A stretch of 64,000 bases of DNA. Origin: Pedobacter cryoconitis. GTDB taxonomy: Bacteria > Bacteroidota > Bacteroidia > Sphingobacteriales > Sphingobacteriaceae. Position 1 is the stretch's first letter. Each line of letters opens with the position of its first letter. The position numbers and the translations under genes are program-made. Where the stretch lies: positions 124,001 to 188,000 of the forward strand of contig NZ_JACHCC010000004.1 of NCBI RefSeq assembly GCF_014207135.1. The letters run 5' to 3'. Under the pieces are notes generated by a model. The model saw only the letters and a program-made list of their open reading frames with translations. It was not told the DNA's origin and did no database searches. Shown here one piece after another: positions 44,642 to 53,323 of the stretch.

Positions 44642-45634
44642 ATGGATACCTTAGAAGAATTGAACAGAAGAGGATTTGTAGAGGAAAGTATCGATCCAAC
44701 ACTTGATCTTTTTGAAGAAATTGAAAAACTAAAAAAAGAGAAAAATGCGATCATTTTAGCACATTACTATCAAGAACCTGATATACAGGATGTTGCTGAC
44801 TATATTGGGGATAGTTTGGGACTTTCTCAGGAAGCAGCCAGAACTGAGGCAGATGTAATTGTGTTTGCAGGTGTGCATTTTATGGCAGAAACGGCTAAAA
44901 TCCTTTCTCCTGATAAAAAAGTGTTATTACCAGATTTGAAGGCAGGATGCTCATTAGCAGATAGTTGTCCTCCACATTTGTTTAAAAAATTTAAAGAGAA
45001 ATACCCGGATCACCTGGTTATTACTTATGTAAATTGTACAGCTGAACTGAAAGCGATGAGTGATATCGTTTGTACTTCAACAAATGCTGTTCAGATTGTA
45101 GAAAGTCTGCCAAAAGAGCAGAAAATTATTTTTGGTCCGGATAAAAATCTGGGTGCCTGGGTGGCTAAAAAAACCGGAAGGGATTTGGTATTATGGAATG
45201 GTGCCTGTATGGTTCATGAGATATTTTCGAGAGAGAAAATAACAAAACTTAAAGAGCGTCATCCCAATGCGAAATTTATTGCACACCCGGAATGTGAAGA
45301 AGCAGTATTGCAGATGGCAGATTATATAGGATCTACTACAGGTCTGTTAAATTATTCCATCAAAAGTGATGCAAAAGAGTTTATTGTTGCTACAGAAAGC
45401 GGTATTATTCACCAGATGGAAAAGGCAAATCCATCTAAAACTTTTATACCTGCGCCGCCGAATAATAACTGTGCCTGCAATGATTGTCCGTATATGAAAA
45501 GAAATACACTGGAAAAATTATATCTGTGTTTGAAAAACGGATCACCAGAAGTAACTGTACCGGAAAATATTATCAGGGAAGCGAGAAAACCAATAGAAAG
45601 AATGCTGGAAATATCAGCAAGTCTTGGATTATAA
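44642..45634 (+). CDS. nadA: Quinolinate synthase NadA
   Basis: This [4Fe-4S] enzyme condenses iminoaspartate with dihydroxyacetone phosphate to quinolinate. The start [11 protein letters not shown] gives 330 residues. Cluster ligands correspond to Cys103 (AGCSLADS), Cys189 ([10 protein letters not shown]) and Cys282 ([10 protein letters not shown]). The active-site motif [20 protein letters not shown] is intact. It pairs with the divergent nadB and is followed 40 bp later by thiL. Confidence 0.95.
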   Translation: MDTLEELNRRGFVEESIDPTLDLFEEIEKLKKEKNAIILAHYYQEPDIQDVADYIGDSLGLSQEAARTEADVIVFAGVHFMAETAKILSPDKKVLLPDLKAGCSLADSCPPHLFKKFKEKYPDHLVITYVNCTAELKAMSDIVCTSTNAVQIVESLPKEQKIIFGPDKNLGAWVAKKTGRDLVLWNGACMVHEIFSREKITKLKERHPNAKFIAHPECEEAVLQMADYIGSTTGLLNYSIKSDAKEFIVATESGIIHQMEKANPSKTFIPAPPNNNCACNDCPYMKRNTLEKLYLCLKNGSPEVTVPENIIREARKPIERMLEISASLGL

Positions 45635-45674
45635 AAAGACGGGAAATCCGCTCTTGAGATTTATATAATAAAAT

Positions 45675-46715
45675 ATGTTTGAAAATAAAGAACGTACAGA
45701 TCTGTCAGAATTAGGTGAATTTGGCTTAATTGAGCATCTGACAAATAATTTTAAAATAAGACATGAAAGTAGCGTAAAAGGTATCGGTGACGATGCAGCG
45801 GTACTTCATGCAGGTGATAAAGAAGTTTTAATTTCTACAGATCTACTGCTGGAAGGAATTCACTTTGACCTGGCCTATGTACCCCTGATGCATTTAGGTT
45901 ATAAAGCTGTACAGGTTAATCTGAGCGATATTTATGCGATGAATGGTGTTGCGACTCAGATTACAGTTTCGATAGGTGTATCGAGTAAATTTCCACTAGA
46001 AGCTGTGGAAGAAATTTATAAAGGAATAGAACTTGCCTGTAATAAATTCAATATTGATCTGATTGGCGGGGATACTTCTTCGAGTAAACAGGGATTAGTA
46101 TTGAGCGTGACGAGTATAGGTTATGCTGATAAAAAAGATATCTGTTACAGAAACGGGGCTAACGAAGGAGATTTAATTTGTGTTTCCGGCGACCTGGGAG
46201 GTGCCTATGTAGGTTTACAGATACTGGAAAGAGAAAAACAGATTTTTCTGGAAAACCCTAATATTCAGCCTGATCTGGAAGGAAAAGATTATATTATTGA
46301 ACGTCAGCTTAAACCAGAAGGAAGAAGAGATATTGTAGATCTGCTGGCACAAATGAAAATTGTACCAACAGCTATGATTGATGTATCAGATGGTCTGGCT
46401 TCGGATATCATGCATATCTGTAAACAATCTGATAAGGGATGTACTTTATATGAAGATAAATTTCCAATTGATCCGATGACTTATGAAACTGCAAGAGAAC
46501 TGGGATTGGATCCTACAGTTTGTGCATTAAATGGTGGTGAGGATTATGAACTGTTATTTACGATCAAACAGGATGATTATACTAAACTTAAACATGATGT
46601 AGATATAACCGTAATTGGTCATATTACGGATAAACCATCAGGTTGTAAAATGGTTTCAAAATCAAATGTAGTCCATGAGTTAAAAGCGCAGGGCTGGAAC
46701 GCCTTTAAATTATAG
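45675..46715 (+). CDS. thiL: Thiamine-monophosphate kinase ThiL
   Basis: ThiL phosphorylates thiamine monophosphate to the active diphosphate, using ATP. It has 346 residues. Visible family marks are GIGDDAAVL with the metal-binding Asp pair, LIGGDTSSSKQG, VSGDLGGAYVGLQIL, and the late Asp motif DVSDGLASDIMHICKQ. No TPP riboswitch was seen upstream. The last 6 bases overlap the convergent rmuC gene. Confidence 0.95.
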   Translation: MFENKERTDLSELGEFGLIEHLTNNFKIRHESSVKGIGDDAAVLHAGDKEVLISTDLLLEGIHFDLAYVPLMHLGYKAVQVNLSDIYAMNGVATQITVSIGVSSKFPLEAVEEIYKGIELACNKFNIDLIGGDTSSSKQGLVLSVTSIGYADKKDICYRNGANEGDLICVSGDLGGAYVGLQILEREKQIFLENPNIQPDLEGKDYIIERQLKPEGRRDIVDLLAQMKIVPTAMIDVSDGLASDIMHICKQSDKGCTLYEDKFPIDPMTYETARELGLDPTVCALNGGEDYELLFTIKQDDYTKLKHDVDITVIGHITDKPSGCKMVSKSNVVHELKAQGWNAFKL

Positions 46716-48032
46716 GATTTCATCATCCAGTAAGGCTGGGTCCAAAAACTTCTGATCAATCTGTTTAGTTGTTTTTGCACCCAGCTTTTTAATTTTATCG
46801 GCAGTATTTGCAAGATTTCCTGATCCTGTTGAAAGTTTACCCAATGCTTTATCATAAGCGTCCTGACTTTGCCTGATATTCCTGCCGATACTTTCCATAT
46901 CAGTTAGAAAACCAACAAATTTATCATACATACTACCACTTAAACGCGCTATTTCGAGTACATTTCTATTTTGTCTTTCCTGTTTCCATATACTGGAAAT
47001 TGTACGGAGGGTAGCTAGTAAGGTTGACGGGCTTACGATAACGACCTTTCTTTCCCAGGCATAATTGAACAATTCTGCATCTTTTTGAACTGCTACACCG
47101 AAAGAGGATTCTATAGGAATAAAAAGTAATACAAAATCGGGTGAATTGATCTGATAAAGAGCCTGATAATTTTTACCAGACAGATCCTGAACGTGATTTT
47201 TAAGAGATAAAAGATGTTGTTTCACGTAGATTTCCCTTTCTTCTTCACTTTCTGCAGTCACATATTTTTCATAGGCGATCAGGGAAACCTTGGAATCTAC
47301 AACTATGTGTTTGTCTTCCGGAAGATCGATAATTACATCAGGCTGTACTCTGGTTCCAGTAGAAGTATTAAAACTTGATTGTATTCTGTATTCCTGATCT
47401 CTGACCAGTCCTGAGCGTTCCAGTACACGCTCCAGAATAACTTCACCCCAGTTACCTTGTTTTTTATTATCGCCTTTAAGGGCTTTTGTCAGGTTATTTG
47501 CATCTTCCTGTATTTGTCTGCTCTGATCCATGAGCTGTGAAATTACCCCCTTGAGTATATTCCGCTCGTCTGACTCCGCTTTGTAGACCCTTTCGACCTT
47601 TTCCTCGAATGCCTTAATATTTTCCTTCAGCGGGCTTAAAATGAGGTCCATATTTGCTTTGTTATTAGCCGTAAATCTGGAGGTTTTTTCTTCCAGAATT
47701 TTATTGGCAATGTGCTCGAACTCCATTTTAAACTGCTGTTGCAGTTCCAGTATGTATTTTTCCTGTTCAGTTTGCTTATTTAACTGGGCTTTCAGCATTT
47801 CCTCTGCTTTTACAGCACGGCTCCGTTCGTCCATAAAACCAGTACGTAAATCAACCAGCTCATCTTCCAGAATTTGTTTTTCCTCTTTATAATAGGCAAT
47901 AATTTTTTCATGCTCAGTATCTTTTAGAGATAATAAGTCCAGCTGATTTTTATCAGTAACCGGCTTTTTTAATAAAAGAAAAATGAGTGCGGAAAGAACG
48001 AGAATAAGTAATACAATGATCAGGATATTCAT
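46710..48032 (-). CDS. rmuC: DNA recombination protein RmuC homologue
   Basis: The 440 residues comprise an N-terminal membrane helix (NILIIVLLILVLSALIFLLL), a coiled coil of about residues 40-160, and the RmuC nuclease-like domain at about 170-380 with DVIIDLPEDKHIVVDSKVSL, containing a conserved Asp and Asp-x-Lys pattern. RmuC limits inversion and rearrangement at inverted repeats in E. coli. Its promoter is at 48077-48084. Confidence 0.9.
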   Translation of the reverse strand: MNILIIVLLILVLSALIFLLLKKPVTDKNQLDLLSLKDTEHEKIIAYYKEEKQILEDELVDLRTGFMDERSRAVKAEEMLKAQLNKQTEQEKYILELQQQFKMEFEHIANKILEEKTSRFTANNKANMDLILSPLKENIKAFEEKVERVYKAESDERNILKGVISQLMDQSRQIQEDANNLTKALKGDNKKQGNWGEVILERVLERSGLVRDQEYRIQSSFNTSTGTRVQPDVIIDLPEDKHIVVDSKVSLIAYEKYVTAESEEEREIYVKQHLLSLKNHVQDLSGKNYQALYQINSPDFVLLFIPIESSFGVAVQKDAELFNYAWERKVVIVSPSTLLATLRTISSIWKQERQNRNVLEIARLSGSMYDKFVGFLTDMESIGRNIRQSQDAYDKALGKLSTGSGNLANTADKIKKLGAKTTKQIDQKFLDPALLDDEIL

Positions 48033-48339
48033 TTGCTAATATTTTTATCAAAAATCATTATTATAAACGATTTTAGCAAATATATTAGTATGTGTCTTGT
48101 GGTTTTAATGAAGTTTTTTAAAGACAGCTTCTTTTTTTACTAAAAAATAACACTTGTTTTTTGCGTTAAATATTGAGTCTTTTTTTTATTGGTAAATAAT
48201 TTTTTAACCAGCATGTTCTTTTTTTTTATAAAAAGGATGGTTTGGATCGGGATTTTTATTTTTTACAAAAAAAAACAAAGAATGAAATGATTATAGGAAC
48301 AATTTTTGATTTACATATTTAGTAATGATATATTAAGAG
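48033..48339. other. 307-bp A+T-rich divergent region between rmuC and the metallopeptidase gene
   Basis: It contains the rmuC -7 element TATATTTG (48077-48084, minus) and long A and T runs. No structured RNA or gene was seen. The metallopeptidase promoter was not identified clearly. Confidence 0.55.
48077..48084 (-). promoter_or_regulatory. rmuC promoter -7 element
   Basis: TATATTTG on the minus strand fits the Bacteroidota -7 consensus with a leader of about 40 bases. The -33 region lacks a clear TTTG. Confidence 0.5.
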
Positions 48340-49035
48340 ATGGGAACCTATTTATTTTTTATAATTCCAATGCTCATTTTAAGTGTTTTTGTGCAATGGA
48401 AATTCAGAGATAAATTTTCCAGATATGCAGAAATGCAGTTAAATTCTGGATTTTCGGGACATGAGGTAGCTGAAAAAATGTTACATGATAATGGGATATA
48501 TGATGTGCGCGTTATGAATACAGACGGGCAGCTGACTGATCATTATAATCCCGCTGAGAAAACTGTTAATCTGAGTACTGATGTTTATTATGGAAGAAGC
48601 GTAGCCGCAGCAGCAGTGGCTGCACATGAATGCGGACATGCGGTTCAGCATGCTAAATCCTATCACTGGCTCCAGTTCAGGACAGATATGGTCCCTGTGG
48701 TAAGTATATCGTCCAATCTCTTACAGTGGGTGCTGATTATAGGTATTTTATTAATAGGATTTACCGGAAACCCAATAGTTCTGGGAATTGGCGTTGCCGG
48801 ACTGGCATTAGTTACTATTTTTAGCTTTATCACCCTCCCTGTAGAATTCGATGCGAGTAAAAGAGCATTAATCTGGTTAAAAAATAATCAGGTGGTGATG
48901 CACAGCAAGGAAGAAAATGTGCAGGCCAAGGATGCCTTATGGTGGGCAGCCATGACCTATGTTGTAGCAGCAATAGGTGCACTGGCTAATTTACTATATT
49001 ATGCTTCCATGCTATTTGGAAGGAACAGAAACTAA
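48340..49035 (+). CDS. Membrane zinc metallopeptidase, YugP type
   Basis: This 231-residue protein has zinc motif AAHECGHAVQHAKSYHW (His96, Glu97, His100). An N-terminal hydrophobic segment and two later membrane helices (about 122-140 and 144-166) are present, plus a C-terminal one. The family is often annotated as a neutral zinc metallopeptidase. Its substrates are unknown. Its end overlaps the convergent apaG gene by 4 bp. Confidence 0.88.
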   Translation: MGTYLFFIIPMLILSVFVQWKFRDKFSRYAEMQLNSGFSGHEVAEKMLHDNGIYDVRVMNTDGQLTDHYNPAEKTVNLSTDVYYGRSVAAAAVAAHECGHAVQHAKSYHWLQFRTDMVPVVSISSNLLQWVLIIGILLIGFTGNPIVLGIGVAGLALVTIFSFITLPVEFDASKRALIWLKNNQVVMHSKEENVQAKDALWWAAMTYVVAAIGALANLLYYASMLFGRNRN

Positions 49036-49418
49036 TTTAAGCGATACGGAACGATTAACTGGAATTCCGGAATATCTACGGTAAAATCTGTAGAATCAGG
49101 TATACGGTGCATGGTATAGTTACCAGACATAGAGCCCATATCAGTAGTAAGATTGCATCCTGAGACATAAGAATAACTTTCTCCGGGTTCTATAACAGGC
49201 TGTATACCAACCACACCTTCTCCTTCAACTTCGCGCTGTGTTCCGTTAGAATCGAAGATGAACCATTGACGGCGCATCAGCTGTATGGAATAATCTGAAA
49301 GATTTTCTACGGTAATCTGGTAGGCAAACATAAAATGCTCTTTCTCTGGATTGGAATATTCTTCCTGATACACCGTATCTACCGAAATCTTAACGCCCTG
49401 TGTTATTGCTGTGACCAT
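49032..49418 (-). CDS. apaG: ApaG domain protein
   Basis: This 128-residue ApaG/FBOX3-type beta-sandwich has family marks FAYQITVENLSDYSIQLMRR and VVGIQPVIEPGESYSYVSG, then MSGNYTM. ApaG has been linked to magnesium/cobalt sensitivity and to diadenosine tetraphosphate metabolism in enterobacteria. Its molecular role remains unclear. It lies downstream of dusB on the same strand with a 33-bp gap. Confidence 0.93.
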   Translation of the reverse strand: MVTAITQGVKISVDTVYQEEYSNPEKEHFMFAYQITVENLSDYSIQLMRRQWFIFDSNGTQREVEGEGVVGIQPVIEPGESYSYVSGCNLTTDMGSMSGNYTMHRIPDSTDFTVDIPEFQLIVPYRLN

Positions 49419-49451
49419 TGTAATCTATATTTAACAAGTGTTTTTCAAAAA

Positions 49452-50459
49452 TCAAGCCATTTCTCCTTCAAGGAGAATATGATGATATTTATCTGCCACT
49501 TCGTCTAAAATAGCATGAATTATTTCAATATTATCTTCTTTAACCAATAACATTCTATAGTTTTTAAAATCAGGTAAACCCTTAAAATAGTTTGCATAAT
49601 GGCGTCTCATTTCGAATATACCAACTTTAGGGCCTTTCCATGCAATAGATTTATCTAAATGTACACGGCAAACGCTAACTCTCTCTGCTACAGTAGGACC
49701 GGCAAGTTTTTCCCCGGTTTTAAAATAATGAGCAATTTCTCTGAAAATCCATGGATAACCAATAGCAGCCCTGCCGATCATAATCCCGTCCACTTCAAAT
49801 TCTCTGCGCCACTCAAATGCCTTTTGCGGACTGTCTACATCACCATTACCAAAAACAGGTATTTTGATTCTCGGATTTCTTTTGATATCCCTGATCATCC
49901 GCCAGTCAGCTTCTCCCTTATACATCTGCGATCTGGTCCTTCCATGAATAGTTAAGGCCTGTATGCCTATATCCTGGAGCCTTTCAGCTACTTCATCAAC
50001 GTTTTTAGTATTATCATCCCAGCCTAATCTGGTTTTAACAGTAACCGGAAGATGCGTAGCTTTCACTACAGCTTCGGTCATTTTTACCATTTTATCTATA
50101 TCCTGCAAAAGGGCTGAACCAGCTCCTTTACAGGCTACCTGTTTAACCGGGCAGCCATAATTGATATCAATCAGATCTGGTTTGGCCAGGGTTGCTATTT
50201 CTGTAGCTTCCTGCATAGTGGATATTTCACTGCCGAAAATCTGGATACCTATAGGTCTTTCGTATTCAAAAATATCCAGTTTCTGCCTGCTTTTTGCTGC
50301 ATCACGTATCAGTCCTTCGGAAGAGATAAATTCAGTGTACATCATATCCACCCCGCTTTGTTTACATACAAAACGAAAAGGAGGATCACTTACATCTTCC
50401 ATTGGTGCAAGCAATAAAGGGAATTCTCCCAGGTCAATATTTCCTATCTTTACAGACAT
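49452..50459 (-). CDS. tRNA-dihydrouridine synthase (DusB-like)
   Basis: This flavin enzyme reduces specific uridines of tRNA to dihydrouridine. The 335-residue TIM-barrel protein has FMN and catalytic marks LAPMEDVSDPPFRFVCK, NYGCPVKQVACKGAGSALL (catalytic Cys), VKTRLGWDD, LTIHGRTRSQMYKG and GIMIGRAAIGYPWIF. It is close to the DusB group of Bacteroidota. The promoter is at 50490-50497. Confidence 0.93.
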   Translation of the reverse strand: MSVKIGNIDLGEFPLLLAPMEDVSDPPFRFVCKQSGVDMMYTEFISSEGLIRDAAKSRQKLDIFEYERPIGIQIFGSEISTMQEATEIATLAKPDLIDINYGCPVKQVACKGAGSALLQDIDKMVKMTEAVVKATHLPVTVKTRLGWDDNTKNVDEVAERLQDIGIQALTIHGRTRSQMYKGEADWRMIRDIKRNPRIKIPVFGNGDVDSPQKAFEWRREFEVDGIMIGRAAIGYPWIFREIAHYFKTGEKLAGPTVAERVSVCRVHLDKSIAWKGPKVGIFEMRRHYANYFKGLPDFKNYRMLLVKEDNIEIIHAILDEVADKYHHILLEGEMA

Positions 50460-50489
50460 TTTTCTATCTTCAATCCAAAATTAAAAAGA

Positions 50490-50497
50490 CAAAGGTA
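50490..50497 (-). promoter_or_regulatory. dusB-like gene promoter -7 element
   Basis: TACCTTTG on the minus strand leaves a leader of about 25 bases. It lies in the 54-bp divergent gap with the CPBP gene. Confidence 0.5.
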
Positions 50498-50513
50498 CAA
50501 ACTATTCCCAATA

Positions 50514-51443
50514 ATGAATTTCATTTACAAAGAGCGAGAGGAAAGGGGTGCTTATTTACAGCTACTTATGATTCTCTGTTATGCCATTGCGGGTATCAGC
50601 TTTGGAACTATTTTAAGTTTTATAGTGATGCTTCTGGTTTTCGGAAGCGGTGCATTTGGTAATTTCACAGACTTCATGGGAAATCCTTATTATGTAACTG
50701 TATTGAAAATTTCCCAGGCACTAACTACCGGTTTTTTATTCATTTTACCCCCTCTGTGGCTTGCAAAGACAGAAAAAATAAGAATAAAGGATTTTTACGG
50801 ATTTAAAAGACCAAAAGCTTTTATCTTTCTCCTGGTATTTTTAATTATGCTCTGTTCTATGCCGCTGATGGAGATGATTGCGATGGCTAATCAGAAAATG
50901 TCATTTCCCGATTTTCTTAAACCCATAGAAAACTGGATGCGGAATGCCGAGGATGAAGCTACAAAAATGACAGAATTATTATTGAAGACAAAGAATGGAT
51001 TTGATTTTTTGATCAATATAGTAGTGATAGCACTATTGCCGGCTATAGGTGAGGAATTGATGTTCAGGGGTGGTGTTCAGCGTATATTTACCAGGATGTT
51101 TAATAACCCGCATGTAGCGATATGGATTTCTGCATTTATTTTCAGTGCTATACATGTTCAGTTTTTTGGATTTTTTCCAAGAATGTTCCTGGGGGCCGCA
51201 TTTGGATACATTTATCTGTGGACGGGGAGTTTATGGTACGCCATGTTTGCGCATTTCCTCAATAATGCTTACGCGGTTAGTTTAGCCTGGTATTTACAAA
51301 AACATCACATTCCTTTAAGTGAAGCAGATAATTCTTCATATTTTCCATGGTATGCCTCTATTATTAGCTTAATTTTGAGCGTACTTTTATTTTATTATTT
51401 AAAACACAAAACCACAGCGCACAATGGAGAACAATTGGGTTAA
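50514..51443 (+). CDS. CPBP family intramembrane metalloprotease
   Basis: This 309-residue multi-pass membrane protein is of the CAAX protease/bacteriocin-processing family. The motifs are EELMFRGG (Glu180, Glu181, Arg185), SAIHVQFF (His214) and AHFLNN (His247, Asn251). About eight hydrophobic segments are present. In bacteria these proteases are mostly of unknown substrate. It is the first gene of a tight run, overlapping DUF2007 by 20 bp. Confidence 0.88.
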   Translation: MNFIYKEREERGAYLQLLMILCYAIAGISFGTILSFIVMLLVFGSGAFGNFTDFMGNPYYVTVLKISQALTTGFLFILPPLWLAKTEKIRIKDFYGFKRPKAFIFLLVFLIMLCSMPLMEMIAMANQKMSFPDFLKPIENWMRNAEDEATKMTELLLKTKNGFDFLINIVVIALLPAIGEELMFRGGVQRIFTRMFNNPHVAIWISAFIFSAIHVQFFGFFPRMFLGAAFGYIYLWTGSLWYAMFAHFLNNAYAVSLAWYLQKHHIPLSEADNSSYFPWYASIISLILSVLLFYYLKHKTTAHNGEQLG

Positions 51444-51633
51444 GGTTTATACCACAGAAGATCCTATCACAGCAGAGATCATTAAACAGGGATTAATAGA
51501 AAACGACATAGCAGCGGTGATTATGAATAAAAAAGATTCATCTTACCAGACTTTCGGTGTTATAGAAGTATTGGTTAGCCAAAAGGATTTCGATACTGCA
51601 GAAGCTTATATAAAATCTACAGAAACGGAATGA
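51424..51633 (+). CDS. DUF2007 domain small protein
   Basis: This 69-residue protein is a single DUF2007 ferredoxin-like fold (WVKVYTTEDPITAEIIKQGL at the start, ALENDIA-like loop, VLVSQKDFDTAEAYIKS at the end). It is annotated in databases as a putative signal-transducing protein without proven role. It overlaps both the CPBP and cdsA genes, so its translation is coupled to both. Confidence 0.85.
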   Translation: MENNWVKVYTTEDPITAEIIKQGLIENDIAAVIMNKKDSSYQTFGVIEVLVSQKDFDTAEAYIKSTETE

Positions 51634-52439
51634 AGACCAGAGCAATAACGGCATTCTTTTTTACTATCGTGATGTTAGGTTCCATTTTCCTGGGGGCATA
51701 TACATTTACAGTTTTTTATCTGCTTTTAAGTGTATTTTCACTGGCAGAATTTTACAAGCTGATTAAAATTGGTGGGATCAGACCACATCGTAATATTGGA
51801 TTGGTGGTTAGTGCAATGCTATTTCTGATTACTGCGGCATATCATTTATACCAGTTTGAAACGAAATATTTATTGCTGCTGATTCCGATGGTATCGGCTG
51901 TCTTTTTAGGAGAATTATATAAAAAGGATAAGATTCCGTTTGCGAATATTGCCTACACATTTGTAGGGTTCGTCTATGTGACAGTTCCTTTCTGTTTTTT
52001 CTACTCTCTGGCTTTTATACAGGATTGGAAGACACATAATTTTCATTTACCGTTGGCATTTTTATTATTGTTATGGGCAAGTGATACAGGAGCCTATCTG
52101 TTTGGCAGGAAACTGGGAAGCCATAAATTATTTGAACGCCATTCCCCTAAAAAAACATGGGAAGGTTTCTTTGGCGGGATGTTCACCAGTTTGCTGGTTT
52201 CGTTCCTGATTTCGTTGTTTTTTACTGAAATTCCTATGCTCGTTTGGGCAGGAATGGCTGTTTTAATTGTGAGTTTTGGTACACTAGGGGATTTGGTAGA
52301 GTCCATGCTTAAAAGAAGTCTGGATGCGAAGGATTCAGGTACACTTTTACCAGGACATGGTGGTTTACTGGATAGATTTGATGGATTATTAATTGCTGCC
52401 CCAGTAGTGTTTGCCTATTTATACCTGGTTTTAAACTAG
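51630..52439 (+). CDS. cdsA: Phosphatidate cytidylyltransferase CdsA
   Basis: This inner-membrane enzyme makes CDP-diacylglycerol from CTP and phosphatidate for phospholipid synthesis. The 269 residues have about eight membrane helices. The signature is split over DTGAYLFGRKLG, SPKKTWEGFFGG and SLDAKDSGTLLPGHGGLLDR, the last carrying the conserved Asp-Arg-x-Asp. It overlaps DUF2007 by 4 bp and ends at the next gene. Confidence 0.94.
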   Translation: MKTRAITAFFFTIVMLGSIFLGAYTFTVFYLLLSVFSLAEFYKLIKIGGIRPHRNIGLVVSAMLFLITAAYHLYQFETKYLLLLIPMVSAVFLGELYKKDKIPFANIAYTFVGFVYVTVPFCFFYSLAFIQDWKTHNFHLPLAFLLLLWASDTGAYLFGRKLGSHKLFERHSPKKTWEGFFGGMFTSLLVSFLISLFFTEIPMLVWAGMAVLIVSFGTLGDLVESMLKRSLDAKDSGTLLPGHGGLLDRFDGLLIAAPVVFAYLYLVLN

Positions 52440-52444
52440 TGAAG

Positions 52445-53092
52445 ATGAGTAAGTTCTGTTATATAATTTTGGTGTTTATACTCGCTTTTTCGGCCTGTAC
52501 GGAGCGGTCTGGTAAAGATGAAGGCAGTGCAGGATCTAGCGGTAAAGGAAATAATAAGTTCCGGAGCGGAACCCTGGCGGCTGACCAGAAGAAACTGATC
52601 ATAGCTGAACTTAAACAAATGCAGGAGGCTTTTGGGGATAAGGATATCAACCTGATTGAAAAATATTTTAATTTTCCGCTGGCCGAAAGTACCTTGTCAA
52701 TTTATGATCTCAATGAGGATTTTGACCAGGCCAGAAAAGCTAACGGGAATAAAATCAGCAAAGAACTGTTTATCAGAAACTTTAATGATATCTATGATTA
52801 TTTCCAGATGGGAAGCTTTAATGACTTATTTAAGGCTGTTAAACTGGATGATTTAAAGCATAAAAATGAATTGAGCAGTGAAAATCATACAGAGGACGAA
52901 GGTTGTTATTCTTTATACCATCTCAAAATTGAAGGAGATACAGTAAAGTTACAATACGGAACAAATTCAGATCAGGCCTTCAGAGCAGCCCATCCCGATG
53001 AAGAGGAAGTTTGTAGTGAGTCTTCTTTTGAATGGACTTTTAAACTGGAAGGAAAACAGCTCCGTCTGGTCAGGGAGCTGACCGCCGGATAA
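52445..53092 (+). CDS. Hypothetical lipoprotein
   Basis: This 215-residue lipoprotein starts MSKFCYIILVFILAFSACTE with lipobox Cys18. A GTG 6 bases upstream overlaps the cdsA stop and is less likely. A Ser/Gly linker and a charged mixed alpha/beta domain follow. No family is recognised. It is last in the CPBP-DUF2007-cdsA run, so a membrane-associated role is possible. Confidence 0.8.
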   Translation: MSKFCYIILVFILAFSACTERSGKDEGSAGSSGKGNNKFRSGTLAADQKKLIIAELKQMQEAFGDKDINLIEKYFNFPLAESTLSIYDLNEDFDQARKANGNKISKELFIRNFNDIYDYFQMGSFNDLFKAVKLDDLKHKNELSSENHTEDEGCYSLYHLKIEGDTVKLQYGTNSDQAFRAAHPDEEEVCSESSFEWTFKLEGKQLRLVRELTAG

Positions 53093-53100
53093 AGGCTGTT

Positions 53101-53313
53101 CTACTTGTTTTTTAGCGGTTTCAGGAGATATTCCAAACCATTTAGCCTGATTTCATACATCGTACCGATCAGCTCCCCCAGTTTGCCTGGAGGAAGACCC
53201 TGATTATTGAACCAGATGAGGTATGATTCTGGTAAATCACAGATCTTTTTGTCTTTATACTTACCAAAAGGCATTTTAAAGGTAACCAGTTCGTTTAATA
53301 TTTGTGGGTTCAT
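53101..53313 (-). CDS. DUF3820 small protein
   Basis: This 70-residue protein is a single DUF3820 domain: MPFGKYKDKKICDLPESYL, then PPGKLGELI. The same module appears at the ends of some exonucleases. It starts 10 bp after mfd on the same strand, and a role in DNA handling would fit but is inference. Confidence 0.85.
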   Translation of the reverse strand: MNPQILNELVTFKMPFGKYKDKKICDLPESYLIWFNNQGLPPGKLGELIGTMYEIRLNGLEYLLKPLKNK

Positions 53314-53323
53314 CGGATAAGAT

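Noticed and set aside
45635..45674. TPP riboswitch before thiL
   Set aside because: The gap is only 40 bp and shows no THI-box sequence.
47219..47235. GTTTCACGTAGA inside rmuC as a third parS site
   Set aside because: Only one half matches the parS consensus, and the second half diverges at several positions.
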